Origin: Blautia caecimuris
Lineage (GTDB): Bacteria > Bacillota > Clostridia > Lachnospirales > Lachnospiraceae
Reading direction: 5' to 3'
Assembly: GCF_024622975.1 (NCBI RefSeq)
Contig: NZ_JANJZT010000012.1
Span: 1-64,000 of the forward strand
DNA: 64,000 nt
Shown here: positions 1 through 7,063 of the stretch, piece by piece
Layout: the number at the start of each line of letters is the position of its first letter
Numbering within the stretch: the first letter of the stretch is position 1
Notes under the pieces: model-generated
The model's input: the letters and a program-made list of their open reading frames with translations, nothing else
Told to the model about the DNA's origin: nothing
The model's database searches: none
Program-made: the position numbers and the translations under genes

Positions 1-204
1 TAAAATTTCAAAAATCGGCAGATTGACACTTTAGGAGATTCTATTCATTTTGAAATTACATTTTGCGGAAACTCAAGCTAATATATTTTCAGTTATTGCA
101 AATCTAATAGGTATTTCTGATAAAATAAAAATTCTGTAGAATAAATTCAGCATTTATGATACTCTATGAAAAAACTATCATAGACGCTGAAAGGAGTTTA
201 CATT

Positions 205-591
205 ATGCTTCAGGATGATTACATACTCAGACAGATACGGGAAATGGTACGTGCAGTGATGAAAATGCTGTTTCAGGTGGATGCACAGGAGCTGACACCT
301 GCGGTTATTGAAGATGAGAACGAAAGGGCTGAACTTGAAGAGCTGCTAGCTTTAACAGAGGAAGGGAAGATAGATGAGGCAGAAAATCAGCTTTATGAAA
401 TGACCTGTGACGGAGACAGAAGCAGGCTGAAAACAGGGCTGCTGTTTTATTACAGTCTGAATGGAAAAACGGATGAATTTCTGGAGGAGCATAATTTCAG
501 CCGGGAGGAAATCATGACAGGAATCCAGGATCTGGCAGACAGATATGGATTAAGCGGGATTGCGGAAGCCTTCCGCACAGAGATCCTGTAA
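205..591 (+). CDS. Small conserved hypothetical protein (DUF6483-like)
   Basis: A 128-residue soluble, acidic and mostly alpha-helical protein with no signal peptide or membrane segment. The N-terminus (MLQDDYILRQIREMVRAV) followed by a hydrophobic helix, then two helical-repeat-like segments (residues about 45-75 and 80-125), resembles the small Lachnospiraceae family I remember as DUF6483. That assignment is from memory and untested. The start is supported by AAAGGAG about 9 bases upstream. It stands alone: a toxin-antitoxin locus lies downstream on the same strand with its own promoter. No function can be given. Confidence 0.75.
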   Translation: MLQDDYILRQIREMVRAVMKMLFQVDAQELTPAVIEDENERAELEELLALTEEGKIDEAENQLYEMTCDGDRSRLKTGLLFYYSLNGKTDEFLEEHNFSREEIMTGIQDLADRYGLSGIAEAFRTEIL

Positions 592-656
592 AAATATCAG
601 CCACATAAAATGTCGAAAAATGTAAAAAACTTGCGGTGAATAAAGAAGAATAAACA

Positions 657-686
657 TTGAAATAAAATATGCGAATATGCTATGAT
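657..686 (+). promoter_or_regulatory. Promoter of the holin-like toxin gene
   Basis: TTGAAA at 657-662, an 18-base spacer and TATGAT at 681-686 preceded by TGC (an extended -10). The expected transcript starts near 693 and has a leader of about 60 bases before the toxin start. Confidence 0.6.
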
Positions 687-721
687 ATGGAAACGGAATA
701 ACCGTGTTACAGGGTGGCTGA

Positions 722-746
722 CCTCTATTCTTACATAGAATGGGGG
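722..746 (+). promoter_or_regulatory. Hairpin that hides the toxin Shine-Dalgarno
   Basis: CCTCTATTC (722-730) pairs with GAATGGGGG (738-746) around a 7-base loop, giving 9 pairs including G-U wobbles. The 3' arm contains the G-run that serves as ribosome binding site for the ATG at 755. Sequestration of the toxin ribosome site in the primary transcript is a recurring property of type I toxin mRNAs, so this is a plausible translational lock. The pairing is read directly; the role is inferred. Confidence 0.5.
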
Positions 747-754
747 TGGTGCTG

Positions 755-841
755 ATGAAACATTTTGATTTTAAAGACCTTATGGCTTTTGGAATGTTCA
801 TTCTTGCATTGCTGACATTCGTTTTTACGTTCTGTCGATAA
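755..841 (+). CDS. Putative holin-like membrane toxin (type I TA)
   Basis: A 28-residue peptide, MKHFDFKDLMAFGMFILALL followed by TFVFTFCR. It has a short charged N-terminus and one hydrophobic segment (residues about 9-26), ending with a basic residue. This is the build of the small putative holin-like toxins (Hol_Tox/TxpA/BsrG type) of Firmicutes, which insert in the membrane and depolarise or damage the envelope. The strong G-rich ribosome site (741-749) just before the start and a 3' hairpin on a transcript opposed by a convergent antisense promoter (955-983, minus) fit that class. An in-frame GTG at 749 is an alternative start but overlaps the ribosome site. It is too short for ordinary gene callers. 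The identification rests on size, hydrophobicity and locus architecture, not on a database match. Confidence 0.65.
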   Translation: MKHFDFKDLMAFGMFILALLTFVFTFCR

Positions 842-856
842 TGATTTAAAGCATAG

Positions 857-948
857 AAAGACCACCCTCAGAACTTTGGCGAGTTTAGGGTGGCATTTTC
901 TGTGTACGCTTTTAAACAGGTCAACCCCTTGTGGGCGGTTATTCCTTT
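857..948 (-). ncRNA. Candidate antisense RNA antitoxin
   Basis: Predicted minus-strand RNA of about 90 bases. It starts near 948 from the promoter at 955-983 and runs toward the toxin gene to end at the shared hairpin near 857-862. It would be complementary to the 3' end of the toxin mRNA, as in convergent type I systems. It contains no credible open reading frame. Evidence is the near-consensus promoter and the terminator; transcription itself is inferred. Confidence 0.5.
862..898. terminator. Bidirectional terminator shared by toxin mRNA and antisense RNA
   Basis: CCACCCT (862-868) pairs with AGGGTGG (887-893). It is followed by CATTTTC on the plus strand and by TCTTTC on the minus strand, so it can end both the toxin transcript and the opposing RNA. 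Convergent RNAs overlapping at their 3' ends is the txpA/ratA and bsrG/SR4 arrangement. Confidence 0.55.
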
Positions 949-954
949 AAATAT

Positions 955-983
955 ATTATAGAGCAGAAAATGGAATAATGCAA
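955..983 (-). promoter_or_regulatory. Promoter of the antisense RNA
   Basis: On the minus strand: TTGCAT (983-978), exactly 17 bases, then a perfect TATAAT (960-955). It points at the toxin gene and has no other gene to serve within reach. Confidence 0.6.
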
Positions 984-1020
984 ATGATTTTTGGAAGCCT
1001 GGAAACAAGGGTACGAACCG

Positions 1021-1162
1021 ATTACTGTTCGCGACCTTCACAGCAACGAGCCAAAATTCATTTAAGATTGCCTGCGGCAATGAAACTTTGGCTTGTATGT
1101 CTCGGGATTTTGGCATATACATGCCATAACACCTCGCGGGATAGAGCCGCGTGAACAGTAAT
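1021..1162 (+). repeat. MITE-like dispersed repeat, copy 1
   Basis: A 142-bp non-coding element with perfect 10-bp terminal inverted repeats, ATTACTGTTC at 1021-1030 and GAACAGTAAT at 1153-1162. It has an internal near-palindrome built on TTGGCATATACATGCC (1109-1124). The flanks ACGAACCG (1013-1020) and ACAAACCG (1163-1170) match at 7 of 8 bases, which could be a target duplication. A second copy in opposite orientation lies at 4243-4376; the two share blocks such as CGACCTTCACAGCAAC, TGTATGTCTCGG and CACCTCGC. No transposase is encoded. The copy sits between the toxin-antitoxin locus and dus. Confidence 0.75.
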
Positions 1163-1226
1163 ACAAACCGTACAAAACGATATAATACAGGTTGTAAAAA
1201 TAAATCACAGATAAGGAATTTGATAT

Positions 1227-2171
1227 ATGCAGTTTTATATGGCACCTATGGAGGGGATCACCGGATATATTTACCGGAAAGCGTATCATAAATGTTTTGG
1301 GAATATGGATCGTTATTTTGCCCCGTTTATTATGAGCAGGCGTTTGAATCAGAAGGAAATCAGAGATATTCTTCCGGAAAATAATGAAGGAATGGAACTG
1401 ATTCCTCAGATCCTTACAAACAGGGCAGAGGATTTTCTTGCGATTGCAAAAGAAATCAGACAGTATGGATATGATAAGGTGAATCTGAATCTGGGCTGTC
1501 CTTCTCCCACAGTTACATCAAGAAACAGAGGCTCCGGCTTCCTGGCGCTTCCGAAGGAACTGGACCGCTTTCTGGAAGAAATTTTTGAGTCCTGTCCAAT
1601 GACTGTTTCCATAAAAACAAGAATTGGAGTGGAGGATGAGGAGGAGTGGCCTCAGCTTCTGGAAATTTTTGAAAAATATCCTCTGGAGGAGCTTATCATA
1701 CATCCCAGGCTGAAAACAGATCAGTACAAGAAGAATACGATTCACTGGGAGGCTTTTAAAAAAGCGGAGGAAAGCAGCAGGCATTCGCTTTGCTATAATG
1801 GGGATATTGTATGCAAAGAAGATTATGAAAAAGTTGTACAGAGGTTTCCCGGTACGGAAAAGGTTATGATCGGAAGAGGAATTCTGAAAAAACCGTGGCT
1901 GGCAGAGGAAATCCGCAATGGAGACAAAAAAGACAGCAGCCGGTATAAAGAGGAACTTTTTGGATTTCATGAGGAGCTTTTAAAAGGATATATGGATTAT
2001 ATGTCAGGAGACAGGAACACCCTGTATAAAATGAAGGAGCTTTGGGCATATCTTGGAACCTCATTTACAAATCCGGAGCGTTATATGAAAAAAATCCGAA
2101 AGTCTCAGCATATCAGTGAATACAGGATATGGGTCGGAAATCTGTTCCGGGAGCAGGATTTAATTTTGTGA
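1227..2171 (+). CDS. tRNA-dihydrouridine synthase
   Basis: A 314-residue Dus-family flavoenzyme that reduces uridines in the D-loop of tRNA using FMN and NADPH. The N-terminal MAPMEGITG (5-13) binds FMN. Cys91 in NLGCPSP is the catalytic cysteine, SIKTRIG (128-134) supplies the conserved lysine, H159/R161 lie in the IHPR segment, and NGD (191-193) and GRG (216-218) complete the FMN/phosphate site. The C-terminal helical domain follows. Length is typical. A -10 box TATAAT at 1181-1186 lies just upstream; its -35 region would fall in the right end of the repeat element. Which tRNA position it modifies (DusA/B/C class) cannot be told from here. Confidence 0.9.
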   Translation: MQFYMAPMEGITGYIYRKAYHKCFGNMDRYFAPFIMSRRLNQKEIRDILPENNEGMELIPQILTNRAEDFLAIAKEIRQYGYDKVNLNLGCPSPTVTSRNRGSGFLALPKELDRFLEEIFESCPMTVSIKTRIGVEDEEEWPQLLEIFEKYPLEELIIHPRLKTDQYKKNTIHWEAFKKAEESSRHSLCYNGDIVCKEDYEKVVQRFPGTEKVMIGRGILKKPWLAEEIRNGDKKDSSRYKEELFGFHEELLKGYMDYMSGDRNTLYKMKELWAYLGTSFTNPERYMKKIRKSQHISEYRIWVGNLFREQDLIL

Positions 2172-2192
2172 TCTATCCGGAGAGGCAACATC

Positions 2193-2318
2193 ATGGGGAT
2201 GTATATTCTGACCGTAGAAGATGAAGAAAAACCGGAACAATTTTCGGAGCGGAAGCTTCTTCATGGAGGATATCAGATAAGCAAAAATGGAACAACTGCA
2301 CTGGATATGGCAGAGTAA
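2193..2318 (+). CDS. Possible 41-residue small protein
   Basis: Open frame MGMYILTVEDEEKPEQFSER to ...TALDMAE with GGAGAGG 6 bases upstream. It lies between dus and a strong terminator. It is hydrophilic and acidic with no recognised domain. It could be a genuine small gene cotranscribed with dus or a gene remnant; there is no family evidence. Confidence 0.3.
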   Translation: MGMYILTVEDEEKPEQFSERKLLHGGYQISKNGTTALDMAE

Positions 2319-2344
2319 GAATTGTATAAAAAGAGAAATAAAGT

Positions 2345-2388
2345 GCCTCATTTCTTTCCTGATCAGGGGATAGAAATGAGGCGTTTTA
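2345..2388. terminator. Convergent-gene terminator
   Basis: Perfect 11-bp stem GCCTCATTTCT (2345-2355) / AGAAATGAGGC (2372-2382) followed by GTTTTATAAAA. It lies between dus (plus) and the alpha-glucosidase (minus) and can serve both, since the minus side reads ACTTTATTTC after the stem. Confidence 0.8.
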
Positions 2389-2405
2389 TAAAATATTGGA
2401 GCTTT

Positions 2406-4073
2406 TTACAGTTCCAGAATGACAGCCTGATAATTCTTTAAATGAAGAATGTTTTCGGAAATATCTGTCTCCGGATAGTTGTTCAGCAGTACTTTTTTGC
2501 ACTGGCCCGGAAGGGGAATATCCTGAGGTTCTGTCTGGAAGTTTCCAAGAATCAGCAGTGTTTTTTCACCCTTTCGGAAATACGCCATCAGGTTATGCTG
2601 ATCTTCCAGATAAGGGATCAGGTCGCCGTAGACAATGGTTTCTTTATAGTCAGGATTTTTGCGAAGAGCAGTCAGTTTTTTATAAAAAGACAGCAGAGAA
2701 TCAGGATCGTTCAGCTGTGATTTTACGTTGATTTCACGGTAATTCGGGTTCACGGAAAGCCACGGGGTACCGGAGGTAAAACCGGCATTTTCCGTGCAGT
2801 CCCACTGCATTGGTGTACGTGCATTATCCCGGCTGTAAATGGAAATGCATTTCAGTGCTTCTTCTCTGGTACAGCCTGCATTCAGCGCCACATGGTATTC
2901 GTCAATGGTGCTGATATCATCAATCTGATCAATAGAGGAAAACTTCATATTTTCCATTCCGATTTCCTGTCCCTGATAAATAAAGGGCAGACCCTTAAGC
3001 ATAAAATACATGACAGCAAGCATTTTTTTGCTGTAAATGCTTACTTCACCCTCTGGAATATAATGGCTGACACCTCTTGGTTCATCATGATTTTCAATAA
3101 TATTTGAGAGGAATCCGATATCTCCCACACGCTTCTGAGAGTGGAAGCAGCAGCGTTTATAATCATCAGGAGTGATTGCTTTACGGTCGTACCAGCCCTT
3201 GCTGCTTGCGCCGAAAACAACAGGAGCAAAGTCAAACATACTGGAAAAATATCCGTTATCTCCAATGAAATCAGGGAGCTCTTCATCCTTTTCATTAAAG
3301 ACTTCACCTACGGAAAAAGCCTCATGCGGACCAAAGGTACGGTCCCTCATTTCTCCCAGAAATTCTCCTACACCCCGGGCCTCTGCAAGCATATTGTCAA
3401 CCGTGCAAAGTCCGTCTGCCCGGTCAGAAGCATAATCTTTATAGGGGAGTTTTTTCTTAATATTGATAATGGCATCGATGCGGAAGCCGCTGAGACCGCG
3501 ATCCAGCCACCAGTTGATATTTTTGTAAACTTCTTCCCGGACGTCCGGGTTTTCCCAGTTAAGATCCGGCTGTTTTTTATGGAAAAGATGCAGGTACTGT
3601 TTGTCAGGATGTCCGGGGAGAGGCTCCCATACGGAACCGCCGAAGTAACTGCGCCAGTTACAGGGTAGCTGTCCTTCTTTTCGGTCCTCAATGTAGAAGA
3701 AATTGCTGTATTTTCCCTCGGGATCTGCACAGGCTTTTTCAAACCATTCATGCTCGTCAGAGCAATGATTGACAACAAGATCCAGAAGAATGTACATGTC
3801 TTTTTTCCGGGCTTCAGTAAGAAGTCTGTCCATGTCATCCAGGGTACCGAAAGCGGGATGAATATTGTAATAATCTGAAATATCATAACCCTGATCTGCC
3901 ATTGGGGAAGGATAGCAGGGTGAAATCCATACAATGTCCACTCCAAGTTCTTTCAGATAGTCAAGCTTTGATATAATACCCGGAATATCTCCGATTCCGT
4001 CGCCATTGGAATCAAAAAAGCTTTTTGGGTAAATCTGATAGGCAACCTTATCGTGCCACCATTTACGTTTCAT
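2406..4073 (-). CDS. GH13 alpha-glucosidase / oligo-1,6-glucosidase
   Basis: A 555-residue cytoplasmic glycoside hydrolase of family 13 (oligo-1,6-glucosidase, dextran glucosidase and related group) that cleaves alpha-linked gluco-oligosaccharides. The TIM barrel starts at once (WWHDKVAYQIYPKSF, 5-19) and has the calcium-site-like NGDGIGD. The four family motifs are DLVVNH (98-103), GFRIDAI (196-202, nucleophile Asp200), SVGEV (254-258, acid/base Glu257) and ENHDEP (327-332, Asp330). A C-terminal beta domain follows. I chose the ATG at 4073 because GGAGG lies 8 bases before it and homologues begin with this KRKWWHD segment; a longer reading from 4118 has no such support. It is monocistronic with no transporter next to it, so the exact substrate (isomaltose, maltose, sucrose) is open. 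Confidence 0.88.
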   Translation of the reverse strand: MKRKWWHDKVAYQIYPKSFFDSNGDGIGDIPGIISKLDYLKELGVDIVWISPCYPSPMADQGYDISDYYNIHPAFGTLDDMDRLLTEARKKDMYILLDLVVNHCSDEHEWFEKACADPEGKYSNFFYIEDRKEGQLPCNWRSYFGGSVWEPLPGHPDKQYLHLFHKKQPDLNWENPDVREEVYKNINWWLDRGLSGFRIDAIINIKKKLPYKDYASDRADGLCTVDNMLAEARGVGEFLGEMRDRTFGPHEAFSVGEVFNEKDEELPDFIGDNGYFSSMFDFAPVVFGASSKGWYDRKAITPDDYKRCCFHSQKRVGDIGFLSNIIENHDEPRGVSHYIPEGEVSIYSKKMLAVMYFMLKGLPFIYQGQEIGMENMKFSSIDQIDDISTIDEYHVALNAGCTREEALKCISIYSRDNARTPMQWDCTENAGFTSGTPWLSVNPNYREINVKSQLNDPDSLLSFYKKLTALRKNPDYKETIVYGDLIPYLEDQHNLMAYFRKGEKTLLILGNFQTEPQDIPLPGQCKKVLLNNYPETDISENILHLKNYQAVILEL

Positions 4074-4242
4074 AATCGTCCTCCTCAGTTCATGCGAATA
4101 CTTATTGCCGAAAGCCATTAGGCTTGTGGCGGCCTTATTTTAGTATGGGATTTATTATAAGGCATGGGTTGGAAAAATGCACTGGTCATTCTGTCAAAAT
4201 TTTGTGTTATACAAGTCAGAATTTTACGGTTGCAGACAATCT

Positions 4243-4376
4243 GTTACTGTCCATACGTCACTATCCTGCGAGGTGTTTTGGCATATATATGCCAAAAGTC
4301 CGAGACATACAGCTATCATCGAGGGTAGTTTGGAATGCATTTTGACCAGGTTGCTGTGAAGGTCGTAAACAGTAAT
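4243..4376 (-). repeat. MITE-like dispersed repeat, copy 2
   Basis: Inverted copy of the element at 1021-1162, about 134 bp. Ends are TTACTGT (4244-4250) and ACAGTAA (4369-4375). It contains a perfect 22-bp palindrome at 4276-4297 whose half is TTTTGGCATAT, then CCGAGACATACAG and GTTGCTGTGAAGGTCG as in copy 1 read on the other strand. It sits in the divergent gap between the alpha-glucosidase and feoAB. It has no coding capacity. The middle part has diverged more than the ends and palindrome. Confidence 0.7.
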
Positions 4377-4415
4377 GACAATTTGAAATAATCCGTCGAA
4401 ACAGAGGGTTTTCTA

Positions 4416-4458
4416 TTGACAAACAGTGATATTTGTCATAAAGTTTTCTATGACAAAC
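4416..4458 (+). promoter_or_regulatory. feoAB promoter with three inverted half-sites
   Basis: TTGACA at 4416-4421 and a weak TAAAGT at 4439-4444 (17-base spacer) form a promoter. Superimposed are TGACAAA (4417-4423), TTTGTCA (4432-4438) and TGACAAA (4451-4457), making two overlapping inverted repeats over the -35 and the start region. Position and symmetry suggest an operator for an iron-responsive repressor. The sequence is not a classical Fur box, so the regulator (Fur-like, DtxR-like or other) is not identified. Confidence 0.5.
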
Positions 4459-4493
4459 AATAAAGACTATGAAATGAAAAGAGGAACAGTCAG

Positions 4494-6845
4494 ATGACGT
4501 TAAAAGATCTGCCGATCGGAAAGACGGCAACAATACGTTCTGTAGGCGGAGAAGGCGCTCTCAGACAGCATTTCCTGGATATGGGGCTGATCCCAAAGGG
4601 AGATGTGACTATGGTGAAGTATGCTCCTATGGGAGATCCCATGGAACTTCGTATCCACAGCTATGAGCTTACACTTCGTCTTGCTGATGCGGATAAAATT
4701 GAAATAGAAAATGTAAGGGACGCAGGAGAAAAGGGAGAGACATCAAAGAAAAACAACAGCCATTCCATCCCTCATCCGGGATTGGGAGAAGGCGGAAAAT
4801 TTCATTTTAAGGAAACGGAAAATCCCCTTCCGGACAGTGAAATGCTTACCTTTGCACTGGCAGGAAACCAGAACTGCGGAAAGACAACTTTGTTTAATCA
4901 GCTTACCGGCTCCAGCCAGCATGTGGGAAATTTCCCAGGTGTTACTGTGGACAGAAAGGATGGATCGATCCGTGGAAAAAGCAATACCCTGGTAACAGAT
5001 CTTCCGGGAATTTATTCCATGTCTCCGTATTCCAGCGAAGAAATCGTAACAAGGAATTTTGTACTGAATGAGCATCCAAGAGGTATTATTAATATTGTGG
5101 ATGCCACAAATATTGAGCGGAACCTTTATCTTACCATGCAGCTGATGGAGCTGGATATTCCCATGGTTCTTGCCCTGAATATGATGGATGAGGTCAGGGA
5201 AAACGGCGGTTCGATCATTATCAACCGGATGGAGGAAATGCTTGGAATCCCTGTAGTTCCTATTTCCGCAGCAAAAAATGAGGGAATTGACGAGCTGGTA
5301 GCCCATGCTCTTCATGTGGCAAAATATCAGGAAAAGCCGGAAAAAATAGACTTTTGTGATGCGGATGATGACGGAGGAGCTGTTCACAGATGCCTTCACG
5401 CCATTATGCATCTGATCGAAGACCATGCACAGGAAGCCGGGATTCCGGTACGCTTTGCAGCAGCCAAGCTTGCAGAGGGGGATCAGCTGATCCTTGAAAA
5501 ACTGAAGCTTGACCAGAATGAAAAAGAGATGCTGGAGCATATTGTAAAGCAGATGGAAAGTGAGCGGGGACTGGACCGTGCGGCTGCCATTGCGCACATG
5601 CGATTTGATTTTATTGAAAAAATCTGCGATGAGACAGTCATTAAGCCCAAAGAGAGCAAGGAGCATATCAGAAGTACAAAGATAGACCGGATACTTACTG
5701 GAAAATATACGGCGATCCCCTGTTTTGTGGGAATTATGGCCCTTGTGTTTTACCTGACCTTCGGAGTGATCGGAGCGTTCCTTTCCGGTATTCTTGATAT
5801 GGGAATTGAGGCTCTTGGCGGAGCTATTGATCAGCTTATGGCAGCGGCTCATGTAAACAGTGTGCTTCATTCTCTTGTGATGGACGGCATTTTTAATGGT
5901 GTGGGAAGTGTGCTGAGTTTTCTCCCTGTTATTGTGACCCTGTTCTTTTTCCTGTCTCTTCTGGAGGACAGTGGATATATGGCAAGGGTTGCCTTTGTAA
6001 TGGATAAGCTGCTGAGAAAGATCGGGCTTTCCGGACGGAGCATTGTGCCTATGCTGATCGGATTCGGCTGCACTGTACCCGGAGTTATGGCCAGCAGAAC
6101 TCTTCCCTCAGAGCGGGACAGAAGAATGACAATTCTTCTTACACCTTTTATGAGCTGCTCTGCAAAGCTTCCCATTTATGCATTTTTTGCAGCAGCCTTT
6201 TTCCCGGAAAACAGCGCGCTGGTTATGATTCTTCTGTATTTTGGCGGCATTGTTATGGGGATCCTGATGGCGCTTCTGCTGCGCCGTACCATGTTCAGCG
6301 GAGAGGCGGTTCCCTTTGTTATGGAGCTTCCGAACTACCGTATGCCGGGAGCAAAAAACGTAGGACATTTGCTGTGGGATAAGGCGAAAGACTTTTTGCA
6401 GAGAGCGTTTACCGTTATTTTTATCGCTACTCTTGTAATCTGGTTTTTACAGACCTTTGATATCCATCTGAATGTTGTAACAGATTCAAAAGACAGTATT
6501 CTTGCCATGGCAGCAAGTGTTGTTGCTCCGATTTTCCGACCTATGGGATTTGGAGACTGGCGGATATCTACTGCTTTGATTACCGGATTTATGGCAAAAG
6601 AAAGCGTTGTTTCCACACTTTCAGTTCTTTTTGGAAGTACGGAAGCCCTGCTTGCAGCCATCACACCTCTGGCAGCAGCAAGCCTTTTGGTATTTTGCCT
6701 GCTTTATACCCCATGTGTGGCAGCAGTTGCCGCTATCAAGCGTGAGCTGGGCGGAAAATGGGCGGCAGGTGTTGTGATCGGACAGTGCGTGATCGCATGG
6801 ATCGCAGCTTTTGTGGTCTACATGATCGCAGGAATTTTTATCTGA
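4494..6845 (+). CDS. feoB: FeoA-FeoB fusion, ferrous iron transporter
   Basis: A 783-residue inner-membrane Fe(II) importer with FeoA fused to the N-terminus of FeoB. Residues 1-74 are a FeoA SH3-like domain (MTLKDLPIGKTA, then LRQHFLDMGLIPKGDV). Residues 75-115 are a hydrophilic linker rich in Gly, Lys, Asn and His. The G domain follows with G1 GNQNCGKT (124-131), G3 DLPG (169-172) and G4 NMMDE (229-233), then the GDI helices. The Gate/Nucleoside-recognition membrane region (about 400-783) contains GSVLSFLPVI, SGRSIVPMLIGFGC and FMAKESVVSTLSVLFG. FeoA normally is a separate protein that docks on FeoB, so fusion fixes 1:1 stoichiometry. The start has GAGGA about 11 bases upstream. It is a single-gene unit ending in a strong terminator. 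Confidence 0.93.
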   Translation: MTLKDLPIGKTATIRSVGGEGALRQHFLDMGLIPKGDVTMVKYAPMGDPMELRIHSYELTLRLADADKIEIENVRDAGEKGETSKKNNSHSIPHPGLGEGGKFHFKETENPLPDSEMLTFALAGNQNCGKTTLFNQLTGSSQHVGNFPGVTVDRKDGSIRGKSNTLVTDLPGIYSMSPYSSEEIVTRNFVLNEHPRGIINIVDATNIERNLYLTMQLMELDIPMVLALNMMDEVRENGGSIIINRMEEMLGIPVVPISAAKNEGIDELVAHALHVAKYQEKPEKIDFCDADDDGGAVHRCLHAIMHLIEDHAQEAGIPVRFAAAKLAEGDQLILEKLKLDQNEKEMLEHIVKQMESERGLDRAAAIAHMRFDFIEKICDETVIKPKESKEHIRSTKIDRILTGKYTAIPCFVGIMALVFYLTFGVIGAFLSGILDMGIEALGGAIDQLMAAAHVNSVLHSLVMDGIFNGVGSVLSFLPVIVTLFFFLSLLEDSGYMARVAFVMDKLLRKIGLSGRSIVPMLIGFGCTVPGVMASRTLPSERDRRMTILLTPFMSCSAKLPIYAFFAAAFFPENSALVMILLYFGGIVMGILMALLLRRTMFSGEAVPFVMELPNYRMPGAKNVGHLLWDKAKDFLQRAFTVIFIATLVIWFLQTFDIHLNVVTDSKDSILAMAASVVAPIFRPMGFGDWRISTALITGFMAKESVVSTLSVLFGSTEALLAAITPLAAASLLVFCLLYTPCVAAVAAIKRELGGKWAAGVVIGQCVIAWIAAFVVYMIAGIFI

Positions 6846-6898
6846 TAAAAATAAAGGATTTGTGATTTCCTGAAAGAAAAACTGAATAATCGAAATGC

Positions 6899-6945
6899 AA
6901 GACACTGCGGATAAGATATAAATATTCTGCAGTGTCTTTTTATTT
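6899..6945 (+). terminator. feoAB terminator
   Basis: Perfect 10-bp stem AAGACACTGC (6899-6908) / GCAGTGTCTT (6929-6938) followed by a T-rich tail. It ends just before the fabH promoter. Confidence 0.8.
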
Positions 6946-6950
6946 TTTTC

Positions 6951-6991
6951 TTGACATTCTTTATTTACAGGATTATACTTTGATAATCAAA
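6951..6991 (+). promoter_or_regulatory. fab operon promoter with FabT-like operator
   Basis: TTGACA (6951-6956), 17 bases, TATACT (6974-6979): a strong sigma-70/A-type promoter. Overlapping its -10 end and start point is the perfect palindrome TTTGATAATCAAA (6979-6991). This matches the core I know for FabT, the MarR-family repressor of streptococcal and lactococcal fatty-acid synthesis genes (TTTGAT-N-ATCAAA). No fabT-like gene is in the window. The position would block RNA polymerase. The promoter is clear; the regulator is inferred. Confidence 0.7.
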
Positions 6992-7063
6992 ATATTAAAT
7001 ATTCAAAACAAATAACAACCCAAACGGAATCGTGATCAGGTTCCGAAAAAAGGAGGGCAGATC

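Noticed and set aside
868-1289. Minus-strand open frames over the toxin-antitoxin and repeat region
   Set aside because: They cross the terminator, the antisense RNA promoter and the repeat element; composition is not coding-like.
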